48,095 nt of DNA from a bacterium (GTDB lineage: Bacteria; Planctomycetota; Planctomycetia; Pirellulales; Pirellulaceae): assembly GCA_030430075.1 (NCBI GenBank), contig JAUIGN010000065.1, positions 1 through 48,095 of the forward strand. The letters run 5' to 3'. Both the position numbers and the translations under genes were made by a program. Below the pieces are notes generated by a model. It was not told the DNA's origin. It made no database searches and saw only the letters and a program-made list of their open reading frames with translations. Shown piece by piece: positions 32,347 through 41,643 of this stretch (positions are counted from its first letter, which is position 1; every line of letters begins with the position of its first letter).

Positions 32347-33771
32347 CTATAGCAGGTGGCGGGCCTTGATTTCCAGGTAGCGGTTGACCAGCGGTGCGGT
32401 CATGTCTTCCGGGTAGACGTCCAGCGACATCACGCCCCGGTGTTCGAGATCGGTCAGCACCTGGTGGCGCCAGGTCAGAATCTCGGCGGCGGCGGCGGCG
32501 CGAAACAGTTGGGCGTCCGTCCGGTACTCGGCATCGGCCGCCTCGAACAGCCGGCGGTCTCGCATCATGACACCTAGCGGGAGGTGGCGCCCCACGAGCG
32601 TCCCCAGGTACCGCTCGACTTGATGCGAATTGACTTCGTCGATCAAGTTGGTGACGAGGACAACCAACGAGCGTTTCTTGCAGTGTGAGGAGAGATAGAG
32701 GAACGCTTCGTCGTAGCGGGATTCGACGAGCCGCGGAAACCGATCGAACGAAGCGTGCAGCAAGCGGTTCATCTGGTTCATGCCGCCCCGCGCCGGCACG
32801 AAGTTGTGGATCTGATCGGAGAAACAGATGAGGCCGACCGAGTCACCTTGCCGCAGGGCGACGAAGCTAAGCATCAGCATTGCGTTCAGCGAATGGTCGA
32901 GCAAGCTAAGTCCGGCCGCTTCGTTGGTCATCATCCGGCCGCAGTCGAGCAGAAAGATGATGCGTTGGCTTTGGCTGGTCTGAAAGTCCTTGACGGTCAA
33001 CTTATTGCGGCGCGCCGAGGCGCGCCAATCCATGTGCTTGTAGTTGTCGTCGCGGGTGTAATCGCGGAGGCGTTCGAATTCGTTGTCCTGGCCGATCTTA
33101 CGGGTCCGCCTTACACCCATCAGGCTGAGCCGGTTGGTACGGGCCAGGATGGCATATTCTGACAACTGCTTCATGTCGGGGTAGACGGAAACGTCCGTGG
33201 CTGTGGGGAATGCCAGGTAGCGGCGCCAGAGCCCCAGCCAGCTACGGACGCGAAGGTGGACCTGCTCCATGGTGAATCGACCGCGGCGGTGGGCGGCGAA
33301 CTCGTAGTGCATGGTGGTCCTGCTGCGCGGGCCCAGGCGGACGCTGAAGTCTTCCGGCGAGTACTCGAATTCTTCCGGCACGTCGTCGCGAAGATCGGCC
33401 AGGTAGAGTCGCGTCGAGTGGTTCGTCAGCAGCAGGTTGACGCGATGCGGCATGCCCAGCGAGGCGATCTTCATCATTTGGCGTTCGACTGAAAACGTGC
33501 TCGCCGCCGGGAGCGACCAGACATCCAGCATGGCCACCAGCAAGACCAGCAGGTCGGCCATCGCCACCAGCAGGAACAGGTCGGACCAGAACAGCAGGGC
33601 GAACGTCAGCACGCACGGCACGCACAGGAGGATCGCCAGGGGGACGGCCGGGTAGATTCGTTTCCACCAGGCGAGGATCATCAGGGGCGTTGCAAAGAGG
33701 GTCAGGACGAGCCACGGGACGGCGCGGAGCCACTGAATCCCTTCTTCGACGGTAGCCAGATAGTCTTGCAT
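32347..33771 (-). CDS. DUF58 domain membrane protein
   Basis: 474 residues. Two or three membrane segments lie at about 18-85 (VLTLFATPLMILAWW and LLFWSDLFLLVAMADLLVLL). The DUF58 core follows, with the signature GQDNEFERLRDYTRDDNYKH and then MDWRASARRNKLTVKDF. A von Willebrand A-like domain comes after it; its metal-site motif, normally DxSxS, reads DCGRM (LLDCGRMM), so metal binding may be lost. DUF58 proteins are routine partners of MoxR ATPases, and the moxR-type gene ends 22 bp upstream. It probably acts at the membrane with MoxR in assembly or remodelling of envelope complexes. It is the last gene of the long minus-strand run. Confidence 0.9.
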   Translation of the reverse strand: MQDYLATVEEGIQWLRAVPWLVLTLFATPLMILAWWKRIYPAVPLAILLCVPCVLTFALLFWSDLFLLVAMADLLVLLVAMLDVWSLPAASTFSVERQMMKIASLGMPHRVNLLLTNHSTRLYLADLRDDVPEEFEYSPEDFSVRLGPRSRTTMHYEFAAHRRGRFTMEQVHLRVRSWLGLWRRYLAFPTATDVSVYPDMKQLSEYAILARTNRLSLMGVRRTRKIGQDNEFERLRDYTRDDNYKHMDWRASARRNKLTVKDFQTSQSQRIIFLLDCGRMMTNEAAGLSLLDHSLNAMLMLSFVALRQGDSVGLICFSDQIHNFVPARGGMNQMNRLLHASFDRFPRLVESRYDEAFLYLSSHCKKRSLVVLVTNLIDEVNSHQVERYLGTLVGRHLPLGVMMRDRRLFEAADAEYRTDAQLFRAAAAAEILTWRHQVLTDLEHRGVMSLDVYPEDMTAPLVNRYLEIKARHLL

Positions 33772-33793
33772 GGAGTTACGGTGTGGCCCTTGC

Positions 33794-35227
33794 CTAGATC
33801 CGAGGTACGTCGACCGAACGCACGAGCTCGGTCAGCAAGCTGTCCACCACATGTCCTTCGACTTCAGCCTCTGCAGTCAGAATGACCCGGTGGCGAAGGG
33901 CCGGCAGGACGATCTGCACAACATCGTCAGGTACCGCATAGTCGCGTCCGGCGAAGGCCGCCAACGTCCGCGCGCCCTGCATCAGCGCGATGCCTGCGCG
34001 GGGGGATGCGCCCATGTGGAATTGAGGCCACTTGCGCGTCAGGCGGACGATCTTGTTGATGTAGTCGATCAGCTTCTCATCGACCCGTACGTCGGCGTTC
34101 TCGCGGATCACTCGCATGATCTCTGGCGGCGAAGTGATCGTCTGGAGATCCTCTTCCAGCCTGGCGTTCACGTCTTCCTGGCTGCTGTGCATCCGCAAGA
34201 TATCCGCCTCTTCCGTCTCTTCGGGGTAATCGGCGAACAGCTTGAACATGAAGCGGTCCAATTGGGCTTCGGGCAGGTTATACGTCCCTTCCGATTCGAT
34301 GGGGTTCTGCGTCGCCAGGACCAGGAAGGGGCGTTCCAGTTCGTGGCTGGTGCCGTCAATGGTGACACGGTACTCCTGCATGATCTCCAGCAAGGCCGCG
34401 TGCGTCTTGGCCGGCGAACGGTTGATCTCGTCGGCCAGCAGCAACTGGGTAAAGACGGGCCCCGCGCGAAACCGAAACTCTTGCTCCTTCATGTCGAAGA
34501 TCGGCGCGCCGGTGATGTCCGACGGCATCAAGTCCGCCGTGAACTGAATGCGGCCAAATTCGCAGCCCAGGATCCGACCAAGCGTCCGGACGAAGAGGGT
34601 CTTGCCGAGCCCCGGTACGCTTTCGATCAGCACATGCCCATTGGAAAACAGGGCAACCAAGGCGCCCAGGACCAGCTCATCCTGTCCCACGTAGATCTTG
34701 GAGACCTCATCCGTGATCCGATCGAAGAGCTGTTTGGTGGCGGTGTCCCGGCCGGCGTGCCTCGTTTCACGCATGGCACCCTTGAGGGACATGGGCGAAT
34801 CCTGGACCGGCTTCTTCGGCAGCGGATTGAACCCGCTGCTCGCCTGGGCGGCCGGAGGCGGCGCCGCGGTCGGCCCGGCTTCGTGCGCCGCAGGCGGCCC
34901 GCCGGCCGCTCCCTGCGGGGAGGTGGCAGCGGGCGGCGCGGATGGGTTGAGCGAATCGAGGGCGCTGGAAACGGGCGACGCGCCCATCGCACTCCCCGCA
35001 CCGGGCTCGGCAACCGCGGCCGGGGGCGGGTCGACCTGGGCTGCCGTCGTTCCGATGTCGCCGGCCGCGGATGCCGGGACCTCTTGCACAACGCCGCACT
35101 GTGGGCACTTGGCCTGTTTGCCGATCGCCGCCACGGGAACCTTCAGCATCCGCCCGCAGGCGTTGCAGGGAAATTCCGTGGTGCCATGCGGTGGTTGGGA
35201 ATCAGAACCAGGTTGGGTCGAAGACAT
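33794..35227 (-). CDS. MoxR-family AAA+ ATPase with N-terminal zinc ribbon
   Basis: 477 residues from ATG 35227, with AAAGGA six bases before it; the frame stays open further upstream, but that extension is not protein-like. Residues 21-44 form a zinc ribbon, CNAC-x16-CPQC. A Pro/Ala-rich linker runs to about 150. The AAA+ domain follows: Walker A ESVPGLGKT, Walker B LLLADEINR, sensor 1 LATQNP with the MoxR-specific IESEGTYNLPEAQLDRFMFK. MoxR ATPases act as chaperones that mature protein complexes together with vWA proteins. The ribbon is not usual for MoxR and matches those in the membrane proteins at 43967 and 45606. It is followed by DUF58 (22 bp). A 248-bp gap upstream may hold a separate promoter. 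Confidence 0.92.
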   Translation of the reverse strand: MSSTQPGSDSQPPHGTTEFPCNACGRMLKVPVAAIGKQAKCPQCGVVQEVPASAAGDIGTTAAQVDPPPAAVAEPGAGSAMGASPVSSALDSLNPSAPPAATSPQGAAGGPPAAHEAGPTAAPPPAAQASSGFNPLPKKPVQDSPMSLKGAMRETRHAGRDTATKQLFDRITDEVSKIYVGQDELVLGALVALFSNGHVLIESVPGLGKTLFVRTLGRILGCEFGRIQFTADLMPSDITGAPIFDMKEQEFRFRAGPVFTQLLLADEINRSPAKTHAALLEIMQEYRVTIDGTSHELERPFLVLATQNPIESEGTYNLPEAQLDRFMFKLFADYPEETEEADILRMHSSQEDVNARLEEDLQTITSPPEIMRVIRENADVRVDEKLIDYINKIVRLTRKWPQFHMGASPRAGIALMQGARTLAAFAGRDYAVPDDVVQIVLPALRHRVILTAEAEVEGHVVDSLLTELVRSVDVPRI

Positions 35228-35475
35228 GCGTTTCCTTTGTGGTGGATCGGTACTCGTACGAGCCGATACGTCAGGCGCGGCCGGCACGATCAAAGGCCGG
35301 CCGTGGTTCGAATGCATCAAGGCGAAAACCTGCCGGTCAGCCGACTGCCGGTCATGGTTTCCGGGTTGGGGTCGTGCGAAAAAACGGTCACCTGAATCGC
35401 CTTGGGCCTCGCGAAAGGTGCGCCGCAACGCCGCTGGGACGAAGCGCAAGGCAACACGAAGGGTTCGAGAGTGGC

Positions 35476-36741
35476 TTACTCGGATTGTTGATGACTGACG
35501 CCGGAGTCCCGCTTCACGTGTTCATGATAGTACTTCACCCGCTCGACGGCGTAGTTCCGATCGTGTGTCAATTCCAGCATTTCCCCCACGGCCTCGATGT
35601 GCTTGCCGAAGTGGGCGCGTTCGATTCTGCGGGCCGACGCTTCGACGGTCGAGCTGCCTGCCATGTAGTACCCGCTCTGGTAGGTACTGGCCCGAGCCGT
35701 GCTCGCCTGGGAAGGCATGAGCACTTCCCGGGGACGCCCGAAGATCGGATAGGCGGCGAAACAGCAGAGGATGCCCAGTGCGGCCAGATGTAGCACAATA
35801 ATCCCCAGCGGCCAGACCGTAAAGACTTCCAGTCCCGTCGGATACGATTCGTCGGGATCTTCGGCCAGGATCAAGGGCCCGCCCGGACCGCTCTCCAGAA
35901 ACACCGCCCTGTCGGCATCGCCGCAGGTCTCGATCAGGTTCCCTGCCAGTTGTCGGTGGGTTGCATTGGCCAGCGGCAAATTCAAGAGAAAGGATCCGTT
36001 GGCGACCACCAGGAGCTGGCTGGAGCCCCAATCGGCCGAGGTAATTCTCGTCACCAGCGGGCCTTGGTTTCCGGCCAACAGGGGCGTGTATTCGAGATCC
36101 CGAAGCGGAACACCGTCGCGCCCTTTCCATTTCTTCCGATCGTCTTCACCGGGAATGGCCAGCAGGGTGTAGACGTCGAGCTCGGCTTGCCGAGCATCAA
36201 TGGACGCCGCCCAGGGGCCCGCCAGGTCGGTTACCGGCCCTTGCGGTTGCGGTTGTTGAACCGTGAACCAGTCCACATGGTTGTCCCACTTCGTCGCAGC
36301 TCGGGCTTTCGCATTGGCCGACCTGAGGGTCGCCAGGCGGCGGGCGACTTCCATCGCCTGGTCCGCTGGAACGGACGGCGTCACCTTTTGCCAGTAGGTC
36401 GTTGCAGCATCGTAGTCGCGTCCCACATAGATCAAGGTGCGGCCGGGTTCGTTGCTCAACCAGTCCTCCAGAAACTGGCGCTGCGGCTCTTCGGGTGGCG
36501 CGAAGTCATTGGGAAACCACACGATGACATCGTAGTCTTCCAGTTTGGGCGAGAGCCGCCGCCAACCGTTGACCCGGTACCCGGCCGCCTTGAACATCTC
36601 GCCCAGCGCCGCGGTGCCATTCACGCTCTCCCGGCCGGACAGCGAATGTCGCAACCCATAGGTGGTATCGAGCTCCTGGGGGGCGCAGCCAACGACCGCC
36701 AGCGGCGCGGCAAGCAAACAAAATGTCAGCCAGCGCGTCAT
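35476..36741 (-). CDS. DUF4350 domain lipoprotein
   Basis: 421 residues. The N-terminus MTRWLTFCLLAAPLAVVGCA has a lipobox (VVGC), so it is probably a lipoprotein. The DUF4350 region spans about 30-230 (SVNGTAALGEMFKAAGYRVN, YDVIVWFPNDFAPP). A membrane segment lies at about 318-345 (LGIIVLHLAALGILCCFAAY), followed by a cytoplasmic tail with charged helices. DUF4350 proteins recur next to DUF4129 and MoxR genes, and the start here overlaps the DUF4129 stop by 4 nt (ATGA). Its function is unknown beyond that association. Confidence 0.85.
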   Translation of the reverse strand: MTRWLTFCLLAAPLAVVGCAPQELDTTYGLRHSLSGRESVNGTAALGEMFKAAGYRVNGWRRLSPKLEDYDVIVWFPNDFAPPEEPQRQFLEDWLSNEPGRTLIYVGRDYDAATTYWQKVTPSVPADQAMEVARRLATLRSANAKARAATKWDNHVDWFTVQQPQPQGPVTDLAGPWAASIDARQAELDVYTLLAIPGEDDRKKWKGRDGVPLRDLEYTPLLAGNQGPLVTRITSADWGSSQLLVVANGSFLLNLPLANATHRQLAGNLIETCGDADRAVFLESGPGGPLILAEDPDESYPTGLEVFTVWPLGIIVLHLAALGILCCFAAYPIFGRPREVLMPSQASTARASTYQSGYYMAGSSTVEASARRIERAHFGKHIEAVGEMLELTHDRNYAVERVKYYHEHVKRDSGVSHQQSE

Positions 36742-37514
36742 GCGATCGCGTGCTCCGGATCCAGTTGCTGGTGGAATTCTTCCAGCCGGTTCCAGCAGGA
36801 TTCAAAACCGGGCCGGTCGAGCGGGTGGTTGCCGAAGAATACGTCCTCAAAGGTCTCCACGCTAAGCCGCATTAATTCGAACAGGTTCGAGCGGCGGCGA
36901 ACTTCACGGAGGTACTGCCGATTCGTCTTGCCGCGCGTCAAACGGATCACGTGGCCCTTGTCCAGTTGCACGAGCTGGTAACTGTACAGATAGATCATCG
37001 CTTCGGCATAGCGGCCCGCTTCATAGAGCCGACGTGCCTCGCCCAGCAGATCACCCTGGGGTCGCTTCAGTTGGAAGGGCAACGCGTCGACGCGGTCGAC
37101 GTCTCCGCCGAGCTCGAGTTCGGCCTCCGGCCCCAAGCGATCCGTGAACCCCTCTTCCCAATTCATGAAGGCCCGGACCAGTAGGTACGCCAACGCGGCA
37201 ATCAGCAGGGCGAAGGCGCTCCAGGCCAGGATCCTCAGCAGCAACAGGAGCCAGTCGGGCATCGACAGATTCCAGTTCGGCGCGTTGAAGAGCCACTTCG
37301 AATTCCGATTCTTGACATCGCTGGGCGGCTCGACGTCCAGTCGGCGTAACCCGTCGGTGTCGGCGTCGTACCAGGGGAAGTCGGCCAGGGAATCGACGGC
37401 CGCCTCGTTAAGCTCGTCCGCTCCGCTGCCGGAGGCGGACTGCGCAAAGGCGACCGCGGGAAGTCCGAGCAACACCAGGAGGAGGACGTGCGTGATACGA
37501 GTGGATCGTGCCAT
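36738..37514 (-). CDS. DUF4129 domain membrane protein
   Basis: 258 residues with a signal peptide (VLLLVLLGLPAVAFAQ), a periplasmic part, one membrane segment at about 90-112 (LLLLLRILAWSAFALLIAAL), and a cytoplasmic DUF4129 domain. The family block is seen at AEAMIYLYSYQLVQLDKGHV followed by KTNRQYLREVRRR. DUF4129 is a regular member of MoxR gene groups. It overlaps the DUF4350 gene by 4 nt and begins three bases after the stop of the previous membrane protein, so the three are translated together. Confidence 0.88.
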   Translation of the reverse strand: MARSTRITHVLLLVLLGLPAVAFAQSASGSGADELNEAAVDSLADFPWYDADTDGLRRLDVEPPSDVKNRNSKWLFNAPNWNLSMPDWLLLLLRILAWSAFALLIAALAYLLVRAFMNWEEGFTDRLGPEAELELGGDVDRVDALPFQLKRPQGDLLGEARRLYEAGRYAEAMIYLYSYQLVQLDKGHVIRLTRGKTNRQYLREVRRRSNLFELMRLSVETFEDVFFGNHPLDRPGFESCWNRLEEFHQQLDPEHAIA

Positions 37515-37517
37515 GGG

Positions 37518-38429
37518 TCAGAACGCCTTGCCCGCCATCCGGCCCGCTTCGGCCCGCAAGCGGAGCTCCACTTCCCAGCCCTCGTGACGAATTCGCAGAT
37601 CAAGGTAGCGCAGGAAGCGGACGACATTCAGGTAGATGGCGACCAGCCAGCAGGCCAGCGGCATCGCATACAAGAGCATGAAAGGCGTCACTTTCCAGGA
37701 ATTGGACAGCACCCCTTTGAGGAAGACGAATGTCCCGAACATTGCGGTTGCCAGGCAAACTGTGAGGAGGGACATGCCCAAACCCTGGGTGAACAGATCG
37801 GCCGAACTGGGGCCGTGCAACTGGGCACTCCGCCGGGCCACGGTCATACTGCCGGGATCACGGCTCCGCAAGGGATTGCGTTCGAGCAAGACGATTTCGT
37901 TGATGAAGGGACGAAAAACCCGCACCAGCACGGCATACGCGGCCAGCATCAGGAAGAGCATCCCTTCGATTCCGAATTCGAAGTCGCCGTAGCGGGGGAC
38001 GGCCCACATCAGCAGCCAGGCGGGCAAGATGCCGCGGACCAGCAACTGGCACCAGGCGACGCGGGGGAACATCCGCAAGACATCCCGAAACACGTCGCGG
38101 ATCTGCGGTTGGTCGACAAAGACCGCCTGTCCCAGGTAGGCGGTGGCGAAGATCGAAGCCAGCGGAGCCTCGATGGCGATCAGCAAGGACATGTCCCACA
38201 CGTAGCGGGCGATCGCGGCGCCTTCATCCAGGTAGAAGTAGGCGTCCCGGTATTGCAAGTCCATCATCCAGCCGATCAGCAGATGGTTGACGACCATCAA
38301 CGGAACGGCGCCGGCCAGTGACGTCAGCACGATGGGCCGCCAGTAATGACGCATAACGTGCAGGCTCAGGTCGCAGATGTCGACCAGATTGCGTTCCTTG
38401 ACGGCGATGTGGGTGTTGTCAAGTTGCAC
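37518..38429 (-). CDS. Multi-pass membrane protein of the MoxR gene group
   Basis: 303 residues from GTG 38429, which overlaps the end of the SpoIIM-like gene by 11 nt; the frame is open further, but the extra residues would lie well inside that gene. Hydrophobic segments occur at about 30-60 (IVLTSLAGAVPLMVVNHLLI), 75-105, 145-195 and 225-285. The sequence keeps charged loops (RPFINEIVLLERNPLRSRDP). I do not recognise a named domain. Its place between SpoIIM and DUF4129 suggests a structural role in the same membrane complex. Confidence 0.75.
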   Translation of the reverse strand: MQLDNTHIAVKERNLVDICDLSLHVMRHYWRPIVLTSLAGAVPLMVVNHLLIGWMMDLQYRDAYFYLDEGAAIARYVWDMSLLIAIEAPLASIFATAYLGQAVFVDQPQIRDVFRDVLRMFPRVAWCQLLVRGILPAWLLMWAVPRYGDFEFGIEGMLFLMLAAYAVLVRVFRPFINEIVLLERNPLRSRDPGSMTVARRSAQLHGPSSADLFTQGLGMSLLTVCLATAMFGTFVFLKGVLSNSWKVTPFMLLYAMPLACWLVAIYLNVVRFLRYLDLRIRHEGWEVELRLRAEAGRMAGKAF

Positions 38430-39402
38430 GGAAGATCTCGCGAGGTAACCCGAGCACCACAAAGTAGAACGTTAACAGGCCGCTGGACAGGACCGCCACC
38501 GTCGCTTTCAGCCAGTAGGGCGCGGCGGACGGCGACAGGAAGCCTTCAATCATGGCGGCGAAGAAGAACATGACGATCGCGGCGCCCATGATGGGAATGG
38601 CGTCACGGCCCGTTTTCTGCAGCGAGGCGAACCGGGTCAAGCCGCCCGTATGCAGCCAGGCAACACCGATCCGTAACCCGGCCCCGGCGGAGAGCACGAT
38701 GGCCGTTAGTTCGAACGGACCGTGGGCGGTGACAAAGTGAAAAAAGTTCACGCCCTCGGCCACGTCCGGGCGCGCCATGTAGCCAAACGAAGCCCCCAGG
38801 AAGACGGCGTTGAACATGGTGATGAACAGCCCCGGAATGACCAGCACGCCGCCGGCAAAACACTTCAGCCCGATCGATGTGTTGTGTTGGATATAGAAGC
38901 CGGCCATCGCGAAACTCTGCTGCGGGTTGCGGCCCTTGATCGGCTCGCCAAAGTTCGTCTCCAGTTGCTCGATATTCGCCTGCGTCAGCATCTCCTGGGC
39001 GTAGTTGGGCCAAATGCTGCTCGAATACGCCAGGATGGCGGACAGGATGAAGCCGCCCCAAAACAGGCAGAATGCCAGTTGCACACAGCGATCATTGAAG
39101 ATCCGCTGCGGCGCTTCGACCAGCAGCAGGTTGGACCACTTGGCATAGTCAAAGTCGCGGCTTCGGTAGAGTTGATTGTGCGCTCGGCCCACCAGCCGGT
39201 GCAGATACTGCACCGTGTTGGGCGGAAGCTGGTAGGCATCGGCCAGCGCCAAGTCGGCACAGGCGGCCCGGTACAGGGTGGCAAACCGCGTGACCCGCTG
39301 GGCACCCATCTTTCGCTTGGTGCTGCGCTGAGCGAGATCGCAAAGCTGTTCCAGCTCGAGCCAGTTCTGGCGTCGTTGTTCGACAAGTTCGGCGACTTTC
39401 AT
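38419..39402 (-). CDS. Stage II sporulation protein M (SpoIIM) family membrane protein
   Basis: 327 residues. The N-terminal third is cytoplasmic and helical (RRQNWLELEQLCDLAQRSTK). The SpoIIM block follows with five or six membrane segments, including FCLFWGGFILSAILAYSSSI and KCFAGGVLVIPGLFITMFNA, and the conserved HGPFELTAIVLSAGAGLRIG. In Bacillus, SpoIIM works in engulfment; in non-sporulating bacteria the family is found with RDD, MoxR and DUF58 proteins, as here. Its start overlaps the RDD stop by 4 nt (ATGA). Confidence 0.92.
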   Translation of the reverse strand: MKVAELVEQRRQNWLELEQLCDLAQRSTKRKMGAQRVTRFATLYRAACADLALADAYQLPPNTVQYLHRLVGRAHNQLYRSRDFDYAKWSNLLLVEAPQRIFNDRCVQLAFCLFWGGFILSAILAYSSSIWPNYAQEMLTQANIEQLETNFGEPIKGRNPQQSFAMAGFYIQHNTSIGLKCFAGGVLVIPGLFITMFNAVFLGASFGYMARPDVAEGVNFFHFVTAHGPFELTAIVLSAGAGLRIGVAWLHTGGLTRFASLQKTGRDAIPIMGAAIVMFFFAAMIEGFLSPSAAPYWLKATVAVLSSGLLTFYFVVLGLPREIFRAT

Positions 39403-40316
39403 CGGGCGAACTCCTGGGGCTCGGGACGTGTTGACGGGGCGGCCGCCGGAAACGGCTGAATACCGCTGACCGGCGCGAAAGGATTCGAGGACACCAGCGA
39501 CTCTTCATCGGTCCGGTCCGCCACGAACGCTCGATAGTATAGCGCACAGAGCATCAGGTCGTAGCTGGTGTCCGGCGGAAAGCCGAAGCGTTCGATCAGC
39601 GGCTCCGCCACGTGGCGGGCAACCTCGCGCCGCCGGGCCGTGGAAAAGAATCGCCGCCGGTCGACGTAGCCGGCCAGGCTGCGCGCCAGCGAGCGGGTGA
39701 CCACGAAGTCGGCCGGAATGTAGTTGGCCAATTGGGCGGCCCGCTGGTCATCCAGCTTGGCGACACCCGTCAACCATTGCCGCTCTTCTACGACCACGAT
39801 CGTCCCGCTGACGATGTCGCCAAGCCGTTGGAACCGGCGGTTCATGGTCATCGTCACCAGCGCCAGAATGCACGTTGGAACGATGTATGCCGGCGCTGCC
39901 CACCCCATCACCTCCAGGGAAAGCATCGGCATCATGTCCACGGAACGCAGGAAGTTCCGCATCACCGCTTGCACGCCGTTAATCGGCTGCCCGTTGACTG
40001 TCAGCACGCGGATTCCCATCGTCCGCTTGCCCGGCGTCTGGCCGTTGAGCAGGGTTTCGCAGATGCCGCCGTAGAACCAATCCGAGAGAAACCAGATGAT
40101 GGCCAGCAGGGCAAAGCTCATCCCCCCCACGCCGATGGTCCCCCCGACGAAGCCGATAATCATCGCGATCACCGCGAATCCTGCCGCCCGCACGAGGAGA
40201 TCGAGGAGAAAGGCGGGGAAGCGCCGGAACGGGCCGGCAACCTGGTAGTGGAAGGCAATATTCTCAGGCGTGATGACTTCCACCGTCGAGTCGATTTGGG
40301 TCATTTCACTCGACAT
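39399..40316 (-). CDS. RDD family membrane protein
   Basis: 305 residues. The RDD domain spans about 25-180, with FRRFPAFLLDLLVRAAGFAV at its first helix (the RxxDxxxD-type block reads RFPAFLLD), a second helix at ALLAIIWFLSDWFYGG, and GQTPGKRTMGIRVLTVNGQP. The C-terminal 120 residues are soluble. RDD proteins are small membrane proteins of uncertain transport or structural function. This is the first gene of the RDD-SpoIIM-DUF4129-DUF4350-MoxR-DUF58 group, 94 bp after the FG-GAP gene. Confidence 0.88.
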   Translation of the reverse strand: MSSEMTQIDSTVEVITPENIAFHYQVAGPFRRFPAFLLDLLVRAAGFAVIAMIIGFVGGTIGVGGMSFALLAIIWFLSDWFYGGICETLLNGQTPGKRTMGIRVLTVNGQPINGVQAVMRNFLRSVDMMPMLSLEVMGWAAPAYIVPTCILALVTMTMNRRFQRLGDIVSGTIVVVEERQWLTGVAKLDDQRAAQLANYIPADFVVTRSLARSLAGYVDRRRFFSTARRREVARHVAEPLIERFGFPPDTSYDLMLCALYYRAFVADRTDEESLVSSNPFAPVSGIQPFPAAAPSTRPEPQEFAR

Positions 40317-40410
40317 CGAAGCACGCTACTCCAAAGATGGGTCGTGTCCGCGGTTGCAGAGACCAACGCATATCCCGTCTTTGCAGCGCACTTCCGCAAT
40401 TATTCGCCAA

Positions 40411-41643
40411 TCAGGGGTCGCCCGCAAGCGTTGCCGCGGGCTCCGAATACCAGACCGTGATCGTTCCGGCTGCCGGATTCCAGGCTTGCCGGCCACCCCA
40501 ATGGGAGGCGGCCAGGTCGGTCCGGCCATCTCCATTGAGATCCCCGACGGCCAATTCGTTGACCCAGCTTGTATCTTGGCGTCCCAGCACGACCGGGTCG
40601 CCGACGCCCCCCGACGGGTGCTGATAGAACACCAGCAAGGCACCGTCGTCGCGGCAGGCGACCGCCACGTCGGCCAATCCGTCATGGTTCAGGTCAGCCA
40701 CCTCCACGTCTTCCGTATACTGGCCGCAAGCACGTCTTTCGCGACGACGGAGCGTGTGCCGCGGGGTCTGTTTCCAGATCTCGATTTCACCGGAAAACGC
40801 GGTGGCACCGACCACGTCGTTCAAGCCGTCACGATTCAAGTCGCCGATTGCGCAGCTCTCGCCTCCCGTCCGGCCGTGGTCCACCGGCCCGCTGAGCAGC
40901 CCATCCGCGCGCTGGGACAGCACGAACATCCGCGTCCCGTACAGAACAACATCCGCCCGCTGGTCGCCGTTGATGTCGCCGATTGCAATCGAGACAACGT
41001 AGCCACGAATCGGGCCCAGCGAGGCAACCGAGCGCAGTTCGCCGGCCCCTTCATCCCAACCCCACACATAGACCGCGTCCCCAACCTGTTCATTCGCCAC
41101 CACGATCTCCGGTCGGTCGTCCGAATTCACATCGCCAACGGCAATCGCCCGGGACGCCTGCCCAGCCGGCAGGCGGTAGACGACTTCCGGATCGAGTCGT
41201 CCCGTGCCGGCGTTCTGGTAGCAGACGCCGAAACTGTTCGACCTGCCGGTTCCTTGATAGTCCTGATAATGGGCGATCACCAGATCGGCCAGCGAATCAC
41301 CGTTGACGTCCGCGGCGGCGACGACCGCGGGCGCCCAATTCGTGTGGATCGTCTGCCGGCAAGCGAACTCCGCCACCGGATCTCCCGACCGCTGAAAGAC
41401 CATGATCGACCAGCCGACCCGGTTGGCCACGATCAATTCATTGCCGCCAGCGGCCAGGACGTCGCCGATCGCGACACCGTCGCAGCCCCGCCCCGCCGCG
41501 ACGGAAATCGGCGCCGCCAGGTCTGCCGCGGCGCTGCGCACCAGCGGCCCCAGACCCAGGCAGACCAGACACGAGAAAACCAGGCTCGACCAGGCAGGGC
41601 GCGGCACGAGCCGGAGACGGGAAGGAGTCGGCCGAGCGATCAT
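40411..41643 (-). CDS. FG-GAP/VCBS-repeat secreted protein
   Basis: 410 residues with a signal peptide (WSSLVFSCLVCLGLGPLVRS). At least six calcium-binding FG-GAP type loops are visible, for example DVNGDSLADLVIA, DVNSDDRPEIVVA, DINGDQRADVVLY, DLNRDGLNDVVGA, DLNHDGLADVAVA and DLNGDGRTDLAAS. It should fold as a seven-bladed beta-propeller like integrin alpha heads, acting as an extracellular binding or scaffold protein. Its start overlaps the helicase stop by 4 nt, an unexpected pairing of a secreted protein with a DNA repair-type enzyme. Confidence 0.88.
   Translation of the reverse strand: MIARPTPSRLRLVPRPAWSSLVFSCLVCLGLGPLVRSAAADLAAPISVAAGRGCDGVAIGDVLAAGGNELIVANRVGWSIMVFQRSGDPVAEFACRQTIHTNWAPAVVAAADVNGDSLADLVIAHYQDYQGTGRSNSFGVCYQNAGTGRLDPEVVYRLPAGQASRAIAVGDVNSDDRPEIVVANEQVGDAVYVWGWDEGAGELRSVASLGPIRGYVVSIAIGDINGDQRADVVLYGTRMFVLSQRADGLLSGPVDHGRTGGESCAIGDLNRDGLNDVVGATAFSGEIEIWKQTPRHTLRRRERRACGQYTEDVEVADLNHDGLADVAVACRDDGALLVFYQHPSGGVGDPVVLGRQDTSWVNELAVGDLNGDGRTDLAASHWGGRQAWNPAAGTITVWYSEPAATLAGDP

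Noticed and set aside
33770..35395. 541-codon plus-strand frame opposite the MoxR gene
   Set aside because: Antisense shadow of a gene with Walker A, Walker B and sensor motifs; no independent features.
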